NCBI GenBank assembly: GCA_907165065.1
Contig: OU015530.1
Span: 45,696,965-45,760,964, forward strand
Source: Caprimulgus europaeus
Lineage: Eukaryota; Chordata; Aves; Caprimulgiformes; Caprimulgidae
Length of the DNA: 64,000 nucleotides
Direction: 5' to 3'
Made by a program: the position numbers and the translations under genes. The notes beneath the pieces are model-generated. The model did no database searches. It had not been told where the DNA came from and saw nothing but the letters and a program-made list of their open reading frames with translations. This document shows positions 23,001 to 36,905 of the stretch, in pieces (the stretch's first letter is position 1; each line of letters starts with the position of its first letter).

Positions 23001-24780
23001 GAAAGAAGGAGTGTATGCTGTGGTGAGAAATGGTAGGGAAGTAAATATTTGCAGCAAGGCTTGAAATGGCTTAGCCAGTCCATAACACAGCATAATTAAT
23101 GTACTGGGTGGGCTTTGTAAAAAATTCTGATGAGATTTTTATCATCACTTTACAAACATGTCATGTTACGGGAACTTGCTCCATCTTACCTGGAACTTTT
23201 AGGGCTCTTTCACCTGCTCTGGAAGAAGTTAAACAGATCTAGTAACTGTGAGCACTTTTAGAAGCCAAATATAGCTGCAGTTTCCTGCTAGATTAAGTTT
23301 ATGAGGGAAGACTGAAGAACCATGGGGTATTAAATCCCCTAAAGGTAAGAAGGTGTTTACAGATGTTTACAGGTGTTTAACAGATATGTCAGATGAAAGG
23401 ATTTTCAAAAGTAAAACTTTACCTCTGATTAATACAGGATGTCTTCAGGTGCAGATATTAAAGTTTTCAAACGTTTTCCTGTGCCTTTCTTATTGATCAC
23501 ATTGTTGAAACTATGTTAACTTATTAAAATACTTTGTGCCAGTACCCTGGTAGGATCTGTGGTAAACTTTCTGTCCCACTATATTGAGCAGTATCTCTTT
23601 CTATGTCATACAGAAAATGTGTGACATGAATAATGAAGTGTGAGAGCTTGAAGCTTGCTCCATTCATTGCTTGAGTACACAAAGCAAGTGTACAACTGAC
23701 AGGATTAAATTTGTATCTGATAAAATGGAAATAATTTTTCTCTTAGAAACCCTTCATAAGTAAATGTTTTTATTTTTACAAATTTATTCTGGCATCCTGT
23801 TGCTGAGGATGGAAGTAAGCATCTTCATATACTTAATATGCAACTTTTAAGGTATTATTTTTTGGTTTTGTTATCTTATGTTCCATAGAAGATTTTGAAC
23901 AGAATACCTCTGTGCAACATTGCTCCCCATATTTCATTTTTCCATTGGTGAATTTTTACTTTAAAATGGTTTAAAGGGCTTATAAGGTGACCAGAATGTT
24001 ACTGTTGAAGCCAAAAAATGGCTTAGAAAACTCACCTCATGCTTTGAGCTTGTCATTTAAATAGTTAACCATTTACCTAAGAGCTTATAGATGGAGATCT
24101 CAGACATCTGAAAAAAGTATTTTCATATAAACATGTAGACTATTGATTGATAAAGAAATGGCAAAACAAATTGAGTCAACTTTATGAAGTCTCAAGATTG
24201 GTGAACGTGTAGAAGGCTGAAAGAGCAGACTAGTTAGTTAACTAAGGTCAGAACTGAAAACAAAGGGTTCAGCCACCTGGATAAGCATTTTGCTGTAAAG
24301 AAATTTTTCACTGAATGTTTGTTGATATTTTGGTTTTCTGGAATATAGTTTGTCAAATGTATAATGCCACAGTAAATAAAATTTTGAGATTATTCAGTGC
24401 CCTTTTTTGCTTAAGACCATATGCTGCTTAGCCTTACCCAGACTGCTGCTGTCATGGTCATCTGTGTTTTGCATATCAACATGATAGAGCAATCTAGAAT
24501 GGCATTTTTTATAAGTTTCTGACAAATTGGTTAATAAAATGGACTTAGAAATGAAAAATATCATTTAATAAAAGAAACAACATGCAACACGCAGTTAACT
24601 TTCAAAATATTATGGTGGTTTCTTTTAAAAACAGCCTAGTAAAACATTATGGGGAAAAAAGAAAGCAATTCTGTAGTTTTGAAGCGGTGTCAATTTTCTG
24701 TGTCTTGTCTTTAACTTTGAGTACAATAAATGGAATATGGAAAAAAATAATCTCTTTTTCCTAATATTGTCATTCTTCTC
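20010..24780. other. AT-rich stretch without recognised gene
   Basis: The block 21120-21560 is less AT-rich and carries overlapping frames on both strands (plus 21291-21560; minus 21375-21770, 131 codons) without known domains. A short threefold tandem lies at 23351-23383. The perfect 12-bp palindrome TTAGTTAACTAA is at 24234-24245. Confidence 0.45.
23351..23383. repeat. Short tandem triplication of a TGTTTACAG unit
   Basis: Three near-identical copies of about 10 bp follow one another (GGTGTTTACAGATGTTTACA, then GGTGTTTAACAG). Replication slippage is the simple explanation. TGTTTAC is also the forkhead-factor core, so the array happens to give three adjacent FOX-like sites, the third of them imperfect. 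Confidence 0.6.
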
Positions 24781-24827
24781 TTCTTCCTTCCCCACCTGCT
24801 TATTTTTAACTTTTTTTTATTCTTTAG

Positions 24828-24910
24828 ATTTCAGAAGAAAGGAAAGAGAGAAATTAATGAAGAAAAAGGGAGAAGGCAGAAGAAAAAACACACGATATCA
24901 GACATTTCAT
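24828..24910 (+). other. Exon-like purine-rich segment (candidate)
   Basis: A long pyrimidine tract (24770-24827, ending TTTTATTCTTTAG) precedes it, and the donor CAT|GTAAGACTG follows. After two leading bases the frame is open for 27 codons to phase 0 and is strongly basic (FRRKEREKLMKKKGEG...). The interval is GAA/AGA-rich, as exonic splicing enhancers are. A second frame is also open, so coding is not proven. Product not recognised; purine-rich low complexity is an alternative. Confidence 0.2.
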
Positions 24911-27900
24911 GTAAGACTGAAACAAATTTTCAAAATGAAGTTTGTTTTCATCAATTTCCTCCTTCAGAAAATTTAAAAGAGAATATTCTGAAAAAAGAAA
25001 AATTTACAAGAAAATAATTTTGTTCGAAGTTTTAAATAAATTCTAATGCTCAGTTATACTTGTCTTCCTGTGTAGTGTGGATCTCAAACAAAGTTACACA
25101 ATAAATCTAGAATTTCTGTTAGCAGACAACTAGTGAAGCTTTGGTCCACCTGAAGTTAATGACAAAACTCCCATTCACTTCAGCAAGGCCAGGATTTCTC
25201 CTCTTACTGACACATTTCAAGAAGTTATCAGTTTCAGCAAAGCATGTTCTCTGGCTCCATATACACAGCAGTTGCTCTGTCTCCAGGCAGAGGGTCATAT
25301 TTAGCATATTTTGGGTTCTTTAATGTGAACATAATAGGAGAATGCCAATAACACCACAAGATTTTGCAAGTCATCCTGCAGAAGTTTTTGTCTCAGGCAA
25401 AAGGTTTTAATTCAGCTCTCACAGAAAAAGAGATAAAAACAGATATACAGCTCTTTTGTTTAACAATGACAAAAAAACCCCCCTCACTTAGGAAGCATAG
25501 TCACATTTTTCTTTCAAAGTTTTCCTTGAAAGCCAAGGAATAATTGTAAATGAAATTCATAAAGAAGAAAATATCAGTTGTTATACTGGTGAGAATCAGC
25601 ATGTAGCCAGGCTAGAGCTGAGTCCTTTTTGCCTGTTGAAGAAGTGATCACAGAGCTGACAGCTGGAGTTTACTTCACTGTACAATAAAGCAGCCCTGTA
25701 GATACCTTTTGTTGTGTTCAAAATGCCAAACGTGATCTTAATGCACTTCCCCCCTTCCCCCCTCCCCTGTTGAGTTTTATATCTTTATCTAGGGAAATGA
25801 AAAGATGGATAAGCAGAAGAGCTCAATATATACCTCAAATTATTTAAGACACTCTCTAGGGAAATGATACATTTTTCACAAATGTATATTTTATTCTTGT
25901 GTTGTTAGTTAGCCAGTGAAAATAAAGCCATTGGTTACCTGAACCTGTGTGCAAAGTTTATAGTTTAAATGCACAGAAAACTGTATGAAAACCACGTCTC
26001 TTGATGATACTTTATATTGTCTATCAAAGTCTGTGCATTAGTACTGTCTGAGTACAGGTAGCATCTACTTAATAAATGGGAAATAGGCCTTAAAATATTG
26101 AAATTCAGAACAAAAGAAGAGATTAAAATTGCAACCCCTCTGAATGTATTGACTGATTAAATAGAGATATTTTCTACAGTTTTGGAAAATATAGTACAAC
26201 TGAATGCACCTTGCAAACACTTTTAATTAATATATTCCCTGTATGTTTTCCAGTCACAGGATTTGCTGTAATGATCATTCACTAATCACATTTTGTTAGC
26301 TACGTTCCTCCACAATGAAAGGGACTTGAGGCATCTGTCCTGCTATTGAAATGAAACAATCTTTAGACAATCACAAAGTGTTCTGATGCCCTTATTGTAC
26401 GACAGTGAGTTAGCCAAGGGCTAGCTCAGTGAAACTAACGTAGTTAAGAAGGGAAGAGACATCTGTATCGAAAGAGACCTCCACTGCCTGTAAAATTGTT
26501 ACGTGAAATCCCTAGCCTTTTCAAATGTATGCTGTGTCACACAAGACAATCATGGATCACAAATATTTTATCATCATATTTCTGAAAATGCCATAATTTA
26601 TTTTTAGAAATGTATTGGGACTTTTTTGTAAGTATTTGGTAAAATAACTTCCAGTGTACTTTGTGCTGACTTGGGATGTTAATCTCTATTTTGCAGGGAG
26701 GTCACATAGGACATAACTAAAATTCACAGATAACATTGTTTGTGTTACCAAATGTAGTAGGTAGTTATTTATACTTTTAAACATCAGGAAGCCAAGACTG
26801 TACCTTGACAGACTTGGACCCCAAAGAACGTATAGAATAAAATGAAACTTTTTGTTGAAATGCAGAATTACATCTTATGTCAGCTCTTCTCCATTACCAT
26901 CAGCTAACAGGGTGCCCTCTTTCAAGATCTTAGTCATGTTTCTATCAGACCTCTTTCACAGATGTGAGTGGATTCTTGCGGAATTCCTACCCTGTTACTC
27001 TGTTTTAAGAGGTAAAGCAAACTGAGTTCATGAGTTTCAGGTAGGCAAGGATCCTGCAGAACTAACTCTGCTAGTGACGCAGTGGCTAGCCAGGAAAGAT
27101 TTGTCATATGGCCTTTAAAAGCAAGCATGTGGCTACTAAGGAGAAATATGTGCTGAAGCCTTTCAAAAAGGGTCACATATTTTATTGCTAAGATTCCCAA
27201 CAAGAAACTGAGGTGAGTAGGCATTGAACGCTCTTGAGACAAGCGTTCCTTGCTTATGTCACTCTTCTTCAGAACAAAAGGTTTAAATCTAACAAGGTTG
27301 GTTTGTGTGTTTGTTTCAAAAGCAGACCTGAAAAATAACTCTCACTTCTATGTCCACTATTGAAATTCAGCTGGAAAAGATGCTATGTAAGAAGTGGACC
27401 TGAACTGTCACTTAAATATGTGTGTCATGAAAATCTCACAAGAGTTTTGGCTGAATCTAGCATGGAATCTTTTCATGAGCTGCGGATCATAAATATTTCA
27501 CATTTCTTGACAGCTCACAGGCTCATCTTTCTATTTGAGATGGATACATTTTAACTTTCTTACCAGTCTCCCTTGTGCCCTTGGCAAATATTGATATGAA
27601 CACAATGTAAAAGGCTACCTTGAAAATTATGATGTCAGTTGGAGTACCCTGGAGTTTCTGGTCTTGTGCATGAGCAGGACAGGCTGTGTCATCTGAGGAA
27701 CAGCCCTGCAATGGAGTGGTGATGCAGAATCCTTTTACATCTCCACAGTACTGCATCCACTGAAGTTGTCTCTTAGAGCAGGAATGAACAGATTGTAGAA
27801 ATTCTGGATTCATCTGTTATGCAGTGGTGAATCAAGCTGGCAGAAAGTGTCAGTCTGGCATAACCTCTTTTACCATCTTCATCAGTGTTTGGTTTAAGGC

Positions 27901-29620
27901 ACAATCTATTTTAAAAACATAGTATTCCTGTAACTTTCCTCACCAGCTCCCATTTCTATTCAGTCCACTTACAGGACTCTGAAAAAAAGCCCAGAAATTG
28001 GCATTGCGGCCAAAGTTTGTCTGTTATAACCAGAGAGGAATGTCTTGAACTTAATATGTTTGGTTTGGGAGATCTGTTTTTGTCTACTATAACCAATTGT
28101 CCATTATAACCATGTCCATCACAAGTGTAGTGTGCACTATATAATTTAACAGCAGTGGTTAGTACAGCAAAAGCCAACTGTTGAGGCTGGGTGGGAAACT
28201 TGAGATATTTTGTTAACCAAATATGTCCTAAAATAATCTTCTTCTTTTGAGAAACTATCAATCTCTGCATTCTTGGCTAAGTGCTGTTGTTGAAATTTTA
28301 AAGCAGTCTATTCATCCTTAAATGTATGCTTCAACAAGAAAAGAAAAGAATTTTCTTTATTCTTTCAAAATATCAGATGCTTTATGTACTAAGCAGAATC
28401 TTGGCCTCTCTGAGCTTGAGGAAAAAAGGTTAAAATGGGAGGGGAAGAGACACAATTAGTTTCTGTGGAGGAAAGTGTAACTTTTCAAAACTGGAAATAT
28501 AAAAATATGATATATCTTAGGTATATAGAACAAATACATAAGACTCAGCTTTTTCATCACACTTTAAAAAAAAAAAATCTGGAAATTTAAGGACCCTAGG
28601 AAAAAATCCTACATTGTTAATTTATCAAGCCTTGTAGCATAAAGAGCAAGGAATCGTGTAGGGATTAATGCACAATACAGTAGATTTTACTCCTATAACT
28701 GTCAATGTTCTCTAAAAAATGGAAATTAACTTGGCTTGAGCTAAATCTAAATGAACATGTTCTAGTTCTTGCATCCTGAAAAAGAAATGAATTTGGTTAG
28801 AACTAGGGTTTTCTTGGGTAAAATGAGTAGGTTTTTTTCTTCTACGAAACAAATAATTTTAATTTTACATATCAACATTTCCATTAAAAGAAATGGCATG
28901 CCAGACTTGCACACCAGTTACAAAATCAACAGGTGATGCAGTCCCTCTTGCAGCCAGTAGTCCAGTGGCTAGGGAACTCTCCCAAAGGGTGGGGGAACAA
29001 TGCTCTTCTCTGCCAGTGGAGAACCTGTGTCTCTACCTTCCAAGAAATATGCTGGGTGAAGAATAATTCTTTTTTTTTAAATTCCCTGTTAAAGCAGTCC
29101 CATTTCACAAGTGAAGGAACTTTTGCTTTGCTAAGGATTCTCCCACCTTATAAATAACAGCTTAAATCATATCCTTTTTCTTGACTCTTGCCTGGCATTC
29201 TGAATACCTTAGTCCCTTGGAGTCTGCTGATGATCCTTGTTGGACTTCATAGACTTTATGTGGCCTGGTGAATATAATTTGGAGAGTGTTATGGATGTGT
29301 TCCCATCTGAGGGAGGAGGATTGAGATGGGGCAGAGAAAGGGGAGCAACTTGTACAAATATAACAGCTTTTGTAACATGTGCAGGCATCTACATGCACCA
29401 TGCAATTGTGGAATAGAAGAGGCAGCCTCAGGCACAATCCCTCCTTGGGTGGTAGCCTCTGAAGTTGGCAATGAGGAACTGTGAGATAGCTTGTAAGAGA
29501 ATGCTGCTGTTCATGCACCAATCCTTATGTAAAATCTTCCTGGAAACTCACCTCTATCATACTGAGACAAAAATAATAGTGTCTTCTCTGATCCTCCAGT
29601 AAATTCCACATAAGATTTTT
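24911..29620. other. AT-rich stretch without recognised gene
   Basis: It contains an ancient-repeat relic (25138-25203) and a C-rich tract (25746-25769, C6-TT-C6-T-C4 in essence). A less AT-rich block at 27600-27790 has a 96-codon minus frame (27523-27813), and another at 29160-29530 has a 119-codon minus frame. None has a recognisable domain. Confidence 0.45.
25138..25203. repeat. Relic of an ancient amniote repeat
   Basis: The order TGGTCCACCTGAAGTTAATG, ACAAAACTCCCATTCACTTC, AGCAAGGCCAGGATTTCTCC parallels the well-known amniote module TGAAGTCAATGGCAAAACTC / CCATTGACTTCAGTGGGGCC / AGGATTTCACCC over more than 60 bp. The family is old and generally short, consistent with a non-autonomous DNA element. 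I recall the sequence pattern but not a secure family name. Confidence 0.6.
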
Positions 29621-29624
29621 CAGG

Positions 29625-29637
29625 GTTTTGTTTGGTT

Positions 29638-29669
<32 letters not shown>
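29625..29669. repeat. TTTTG low-complexity tract
   Basis: Repeated TTTTG/TTTGG words (GGTTTTGTTTGGTTGGTTTT, then TTTTGTTTTGTTTTG). Simple sequence; nothing else visible. Confidence 0.85.
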
Positions 29670-29671
<2 letters not shown>

Positions 29672-32151
29672 TGTTGGGCTGCCCTTGCTTGTTGCTGGTA
29701 AGGTAAAATAGATTACAGGCACTTTAATACTGGAGACTGATATTTTTCTTTTTTTAAGTCTCTACTGTGAATGGAACAAGACTCCTTTTTGCTGAAAAAA
29801 TGCAGTTCCTTGATGAGAGGTGTTATGCAAGTTACTGTAATTACTTGGCCTGAACACCCCAGAGAGCTCTTCTGAACCACAGTGCTGGTTCTTCCAGGCA
29901 GGATGAAGTCAAACTTGCTTAGCAGTGAAGATTCAGAACTGTAAATTCTTTGCCCATCCTGACTAAAATATGAAAAACCACTGCAGTAAGCTCCATCCTG
30001 CCTCAGTCCACCCAGATATAAACTAGCTCATCTACTGAAAGTTTATGACAGATGAGATGCAGCCAGTTCCACCTTGGCCTTTAGGGTTGAGGAGAAGTAA
30101 AGACCTGTCTTTGTCCAGTGATAAATGAGATGCTTATTCCAAGATTTTGCTCTGCCAGTGAATTATAGTTGGAACTGTTGGGAAAGGAAAAATTGCGGTT
30201 GGAAAAAGGAGTGTATTATGTGTGAGTGACACAATGTTTGTGCATGTATGTGGGTGTTCTGAGCAGATCCTTATGATGCATAAAACAATAAGGATGAAGA
30301 ATGCTAAAGTGTTGCCAAGTTGTCAAGTGTTTGTCTTTCCAGATATATAGTAGTATCAGCAGTCCTTACAGGATGGCTCCTACAGTAAGCAGAGGAAAGG
30401 AAAAAAATAGATAGAATCCTGACAGAATAAAATCTATTTTCTTAGAATTAGAAAATAGTATATATAAATAAATGATTTACACATGTACATAATTTCTTAC
30501 TTCATGAAAGGAGAAGTTGTTCTAGTTCATGACATGAGAGAGACTCTTGCAACAGCAAAGTTGGTGCTAGTGAAACAAGTTTCATATTAAATCTCTATCT
30601 AGGGTTAACCTGTTCAGGCAGGTCAACTCCCTCTCTAAAGCCATCAGCAGGTTTTTAAGTTCTTTTGGTGCTTCTTTGTCAGAGTTTCAGTGCTTTGGCA
30701 GCCCTGAAGTTTGTCCTGCTACCTATCCTCTTCCTTTCAGTCTTGCCAGGTACAGCCACTTACAAAGTGCCTCTCTGGCAGGAGCAATAAGCCTTCTTTA
30801 CCAGTTTACCTTCTTGCTTCACAAATACCAGGTGATCTTTTCTTTCTCCTTATTGTGAGAGGTGATTTTGCATCTCTCAAGAGTGCCACAGCCTTATGTC
30901 TATTCTCTAACTCTGAGGAGAAACAACTGAATTTCCCACTCCAGAATCCAAATCACCTAAGCCCACTTGGCCCTTCTGTCTTGTGTGCTGTCTGGATATC
31001 TCAACAGACCTCAGACTGTGATTTGAAAGGGACATCCTGAGATCACTAAGCACTACACATTCAACAACGGCTAGTGGCTATTTTATAGTAAAAAACAATA
31101 TGAAATGGTCTGCTCCTCTCTTCACCATCTCAGCATCTTCTTCCGAACCAGCAAAATGTATTTTCAACCAGTTTATTCTATCTTTTTTGAAATAAATTTC
31201 AGAGAATAGTAAAGTGTTTTCCCTGAGTGAGACATGAAAAGCTACTTGCTTCATATTTGGGACTTGCCTTGATACGATTCATATTTATTTTATGTACCAT
31301 TTTCATCAGTTTTCAAAATGTCAAACATAGCATTTCTTCACAAAGATTTTCATTTTTGAATGACACGTTAGTCATCCAACTTGAAGCAATATTGAAAACC
31401 CTCACTGAAGTAGACATGTGAAGGGTCAAAATAATCAGAATATGTTAGTTTTAGAGTTCAGTTGTTAGTGTAAAGTTTTAGCTTTTAGACTAGAAGAAAA
31501 AGCTTGTATCTTTCCTTTGAAGACTGAAATGAAATATACTCAACTGATTAATTTAAGATTTTTTTTTTTTAAGATTTTTTAGGCCTTTGTATGGCATATA
31601 ATCTGATTCTCTAGATGTCATATTGATAGTTAATATATGCCAGCTGAAAGTATGAGCCTGGAATGCAGTATCTGACAATTAATGCCCATGAGTTTCATTA
31701 TGAAGATCCTAACACTTCACTAGTTAAGTGTATTCCTATAAATGAAGGTCCAAGAAGTGCAAGTGGAATTTTCAAATAGGTTGCTCTTTGCTATTTCGTA
31801 CTTGTGACCTGAACAAGCTGGAGCATTTTAAGAGAGAATAAATGAGATATGTGCAAGGCAGCCCAGTTTTATAAACCCAGTCTTGTACTTTTTTACTGTT
31901 ATTTGAATGCTGTTACAGGAATGGCATTAGTAGAACTCTAGATCAAATCTGAGGCACAGAGTAGAAAATTTTTTTTTTGAAATTACAGATTGCAAAATTA
32001 TTTCTCTTTGGTTAGCTAAGAAATCCAAATTCCATGCATTCTTTCCAGGTGAACTTTTGAGTTAAGGACTTACTTTGGAATAGGAAGGATTTTTTTGGTA
32101 TTCATCTTCTATTTCAGGGAAGGTTAAGTGGAGTGATTTTTATATCTCATC

Positions 32152-32180
32152 AAAGGCCTGACTTTTCTTCTATTGAAGTT
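32152..32180. repeat. Relic of an ancient amniote repeat
   Basis: AGGCCTGACTTTTCTTCTAT followed by TGAAGTTAATGG matches the amniote pattern GGCCTGA..TTCTCCTATTGAAG TCAATGG. Only about 30 bp are recognisable. Confidence 0.35.
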
Positions 32181-35100
32181 AATGGCTATGTTCATATTGA
32201 TTTCTTAGAACGATGGATATTCTTCCAAATTAATTCTGTGCTAAAATGGGGCAATCTGTTTTTATATAAAAAGTGAAATTTATGGTCAGGCCTGGCTCGG
32301 CATAGGTTGTTGAAGAGTATGCAGGACTTCAGCAATCAATGCAAAATAATAAAAAATTAAAAGGGAGAAGCATTCTGTCAATAGCACTCCCATAACAAAG
32401 GGAATGCTTGTTTTATATTGATTAGCTCCTGTTAAATAATGCATTATGGCTTCACAACTGTGTAGGCTCTTGCAGGGTTGTTTATTGCAAGCAGTGGCAG
32501 TACAGAAATGCTCTTAGTGAGTGAGGAAATCAATACTGTATCTGTAAACACACTTGTAAATGCAGTCCCATGGCTCACCCCCCAATCTGCAGCTGCTTAT
32601 TAAACCAGAATACTGTGAAATAAGGCTGGTTGTTACATTCTGTGTTTCTCTTTCAACACCTTTCTGGACAGCGTTAAGCTGCTGAGGCACTTCAATTAGA
32701 ATCCAATCCATAACTAATTTATTTGGTATACTCACCTATTGAGTTTATAAGAGTATAAATTAGCTAAGCCATTTCCAACATGTCAGATTTGAATATGAAG
32801 ACAGATTTTTAGCAGCTTCCATTTGTTTGGACACCAAAAGGTTCTGAGAACCATTTATTTGTAAAGCTACCAAATAGTTTGGTTAAAATTAAGGTATTCT
32901 CAATTTAGTGTAGCAACCCCAAAAGCATTGTCTACAAAGAATTAACTTCTCAGCTCTCATTGAATTAGGGTTCTAAAACAATGAGGCTTCTCTGGAAACC
33001 TTGAAGGAAATTCCTTACCATGGCTAAGGAAATTGAGTCCATTCTTTGAAAGTGTTGTGTGGCTGCCAACTGAAGAACCAGGTGAATGAAACTAAAGGGA
33101 GAGTGGGGATCAGTGAAACACACCTACTCCTGGGGCACCTGATTCCACATCATGAATTAGTGTCATTTGGTTTCACACACCCCTTTTCACACAGCAAAGA
33201 AGTGGCACACTTCCCACTGCCCTCTGCAGATTATGCTAAGGGCAATACTCCAAAAGGGTTGAGTGAAGCTGAACTTTCTGTTTGGGGAATGATTGTTCAT
33301 TTAATTACCATTCATCATAATCTGACATCCTTTCAAGTATCATAGTCCAATCCTTCTGAGCCCTGAATTTAAGAGAGCTGTGATACTTTTTCCATCATGA
33401 CTTTGGTTACCTTTAATAGGTATGACTGCCTCAGTGAATGATACAAAAAGACCCTTGTGTAGCTTTGTTCACATTAAATTAATGACAAAATAAACATCGT
33501 TTCAGAAGATGAGCACTCACAGTTTCCCTAATATTACCAGAAATAGACTAATACTTGTAGCACTGGACAGCTATAAGTTAAATGATAAATAATATAATGC
33601 TAAACATTCAATCATTTCAGACAAGTTGCATTAGAGTGAAATTTGTTTTATTTTAATGGATCGAATCTGTGAAAATGTATATCTGCATAGTTTTAGGTTA
33701 TGATTGCTATTATAGAATGCCTTCTCTGGACACAAAAAGTGGGATTTATCTGAATGGATTTTAGCCATCTAAAAGTCAGGTGTCCATCTTAGGCTGATAG
33801 TCTGAATTTCCCTTATAGTTGATGGAGATACATAGTCTTCTGCAGGAGACTGAGATAGCTATATAATGCAGGTGGAATGAATAAATTTTTGGAGGTTCCT
33901 GACTATCTTCATTATCTCTTTAGGGAGCCTTGGCAGCCAACCTATACCAAAAGACACATTTTACATTAGGTTAATTGAGGGAATCATATCATATGAAAAA
34001 TAATAACCAACGAAGTTGTGAAGAGATCTGATTTCAAGCTAAAAATAGGTGCTATGCAGTAATTTGTAACAATTGGAGACACAAACTATTACTGAACAGT
34101 GCTGGTTGGTTTCATTTTGAAATCTTCCAAAAGGGAAAGATTATTTTTGAGGTTAACCATTAGTTCAGAGCCAAATTTCAGCTAAAGAGGACTCCAAATC
34201 ATTTTGCAATGGCTCTAATAATATTGCTTCAGAGGAAACTGCCTGGCTATTTAACAGAGAATGCTTCACAGAATCTGTGGTGACTGGCAACTGGAGTCCA
34301 GAATACTATACTGAGGACTACTATTTTTCAATAACTATATAAGTGTTTATTTGAAGTCACTGATCTTGTTCCTTAATTTCTAATGGGGTCCATATGACAG
34401 ACGTAGAAGCAATCAGGGAAGCAAGGTAAATTTTAGAGATGTGAAATCTGTTTAAAATCTCTTTTGGATGAGATATGAGAAGAAGATCTGACCCTGAGCC
34501 CAGTGAAACAGCATCCAGAATAAGGTCTCAGTGGCCCCAAGCCATGTACAGAGCAAGGGAATGATATCCATCTTCTGACCACATAGACATGCTCTGTATT
34601 TTCTTCTCTTCCTTTGGAATTTTACCAGATGGGGTCACCCTATACAGGAACAGGTAACCAGCAGACCATGACTGAGCAGATAGACAGTCTTGGACCATTA
34701 GTATAGCACTTTCATGAATACATTTCTTACTTTAAGCACTTCTAAGAAGGTATCTTCCTTTAAAGCCAGTAACATACATGATTACCATGGTGCACTTTGC
34801 TGTCCAGGACCAGGCCTGTTCACATTCCTGAGGGACCTTGTTTAACTCTAGTTTGGCTATTGCAATATCACACTGTAGAATATAGAGAGCCTTTGAAATA
34901 TGGGTAAAGTCCAAAGCTGCAATGTCACCCATATGATGAACATAAGAGTAAATCACAGTTAAGAGAAACAGTATTTTCCTAAGAATGGTTTCAACTTATC
35001 TCTGGTGTGGAAACTGTGAATAATAAGGGCCAGATTTCATCCTCATGTAGGTTATGCTCTATCCAAGCCATCCAAAAGGCAAATGAAGTGTGCTGGGGAG

Positions 35101-36879
35101 AGAAAAAACTTCTAGCACTGAAAGTATGCCGCCTCTGATGTTATTTTCACATAAACAAAGATCAATGTATATAATTTGTTTTACACTTTCAGGTGATTCT
35201 GCAACTAATAAATGCACAAATGAAAAAATATTTTATTACATCCATAATAATATCTCTAGATAAATGTCACTGTGAGTGATAACTTTAAAAAAGTCTATGT
35301 TAAGGTTTCATGTTGCTAACCATTAAACATTGAAATTTCAGTTGCTAGTATGGCTTATTACAAATCAGTGAGCTGATCCATCGCCTTGGTCCTGCAGCAA
35401 AAGAACTTTTTGATAGCTCTTTACAAAGAGCTAATCATGGGGTTTCATCTAAGGGAAGGAAAATAATCTAATTCTTTCATTTAAGCATTCTATAGGAGGA
35501 ATGTGTATTGCAAATACATTTCTCAACTCATGGATGCAGAACTGAAGTGAATTATTCATTTCCAACACAGACTTCAAATCAAAACATTTCAGCATTCCTT
35601 ACTTACTAACATCAGTGGACTGTGTGAACCAGAACACTATGTTACAATAACCTCATGATTTTTAGGCAGAAGAATCCTTGAATAATATTTCAGTCTCTAC
35701 TTTTCCCTGGAAACTTCCTTACTTTCAACAGTCCTCCTCTACTTGCCAACAGTGACCTAACTCTAAAATTATTTGCTACATTTGAACAGGAGAAAAAAAA
35801 AAACCAAAACTCTTAAGAAAATGGGTGGCCTATACCATCAGCAGAGAGTGGAATGAGGCTCACATTTATGTCCTGACTGGTGCACTAGAAGGGCTTATAG
35901 ACTTTGTGAAGTCCCTCCAGCCAGTGAAAAAGCAGCTTTTTGCCCAGAGGAGCTCCTTTAGCTGCATATTACTATTATGATGTTTTGTCAGCTAATTGGA
36001 TTCCTTTTCATATATTTCAAGAATTGCCAGAGCTATGCTTTGTCATTAGTTTGCAAGCACAACTTTTCAGAGTGGGAATTGGGCTTAAATATATACAGCA
36101 CAAAGTGGTTCTTCCAGAAAGAAGCTTTAATGTAGAGGACACAAATTTTTAAATGTCCCTACTATATACACTTAACTAAGTGTTTGTTTTATTAGTACTT
36201 GGGAAATAGATCATTTCAGGGGAAAGGAAAGAGGAGAATTTCTTGCTGTATTTTGCAGGCACATTTCTTAGAGTTGAGAACTGCTCAGACATTCAGTCAA
36301 CATCATCCTCTGAAGGCGCTTAGGTTTTGGCAGGTACCTTTATCCAGGGAACAACAGACAAAAAGAAACCCTGATGGTTTGGAAGGGGTCAGTGGAGGTC
36401 TGAAGGTTAACTTAAGCCAAAGATCCTGAGGGAAATTATTCTTAATGAAAACTGACATATATATGGCCCTGACAGATTTAGAAAAAACAAACATATATTT
36501 AATCTGAATCTCAAAAAGCTCAAATATTTAAGCTGTGCTAAAAACCCTGAACAGATTTTGCACTGAATGGCATTAGCTGCCAAGGAAAAATTAATTCACA
36601 CACTTTTCTGCTGCTCTGGTACCCAGTGGAACCGTTTTACATTTATCTGACCTCATGGAATACCTTTATTTCAAAACCATTACATTTAATACATTTTCAT
36701 AAGGAACAATTTGGAGTGTTGCCCAGTCATTGTCTAAAATGAAGCAAAAGCAGAACTTTTAGCAAAACGTGCCTATACCATCCCCACATTGTTTGTGAGT
36801 GCAAGAGCAGACATCCTTTAGAAGCAATAAAAGCTATGTCTACGTAATAAGCTTCAAATGGTATTTCTTGCACACTCAA

Positions 36880-36905
36880 ATTTCCCACTGAAGTCCATGG
36901 GCTTT
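36880..36905. repeat. Relic of an ancient amniote repeat
   Basis: TTTCCCACTGAAGTCCATGG followed by GCTTTTTG resembles CCCATTGAAGTCAATGGG with a following T-rich stretch. Short and uncertain. Confidence 0.35.

Noticed and set aside
24234-24245. 12-bp palindrome TTAGTTAACTAA, and 14-bp palindrome CTTAAGATCTTAAG at 45892-45905
   Set aside because: Perfect but short and AT-rich; palindromes of this size are expected in 64 kb and nothing nearby gives them a role.
25746-25769. C6/C6/C4 tract as a minus-strand quadruplex
   Set aside because: Only three separated G runs are present, so the canonical four-run rule is not met.
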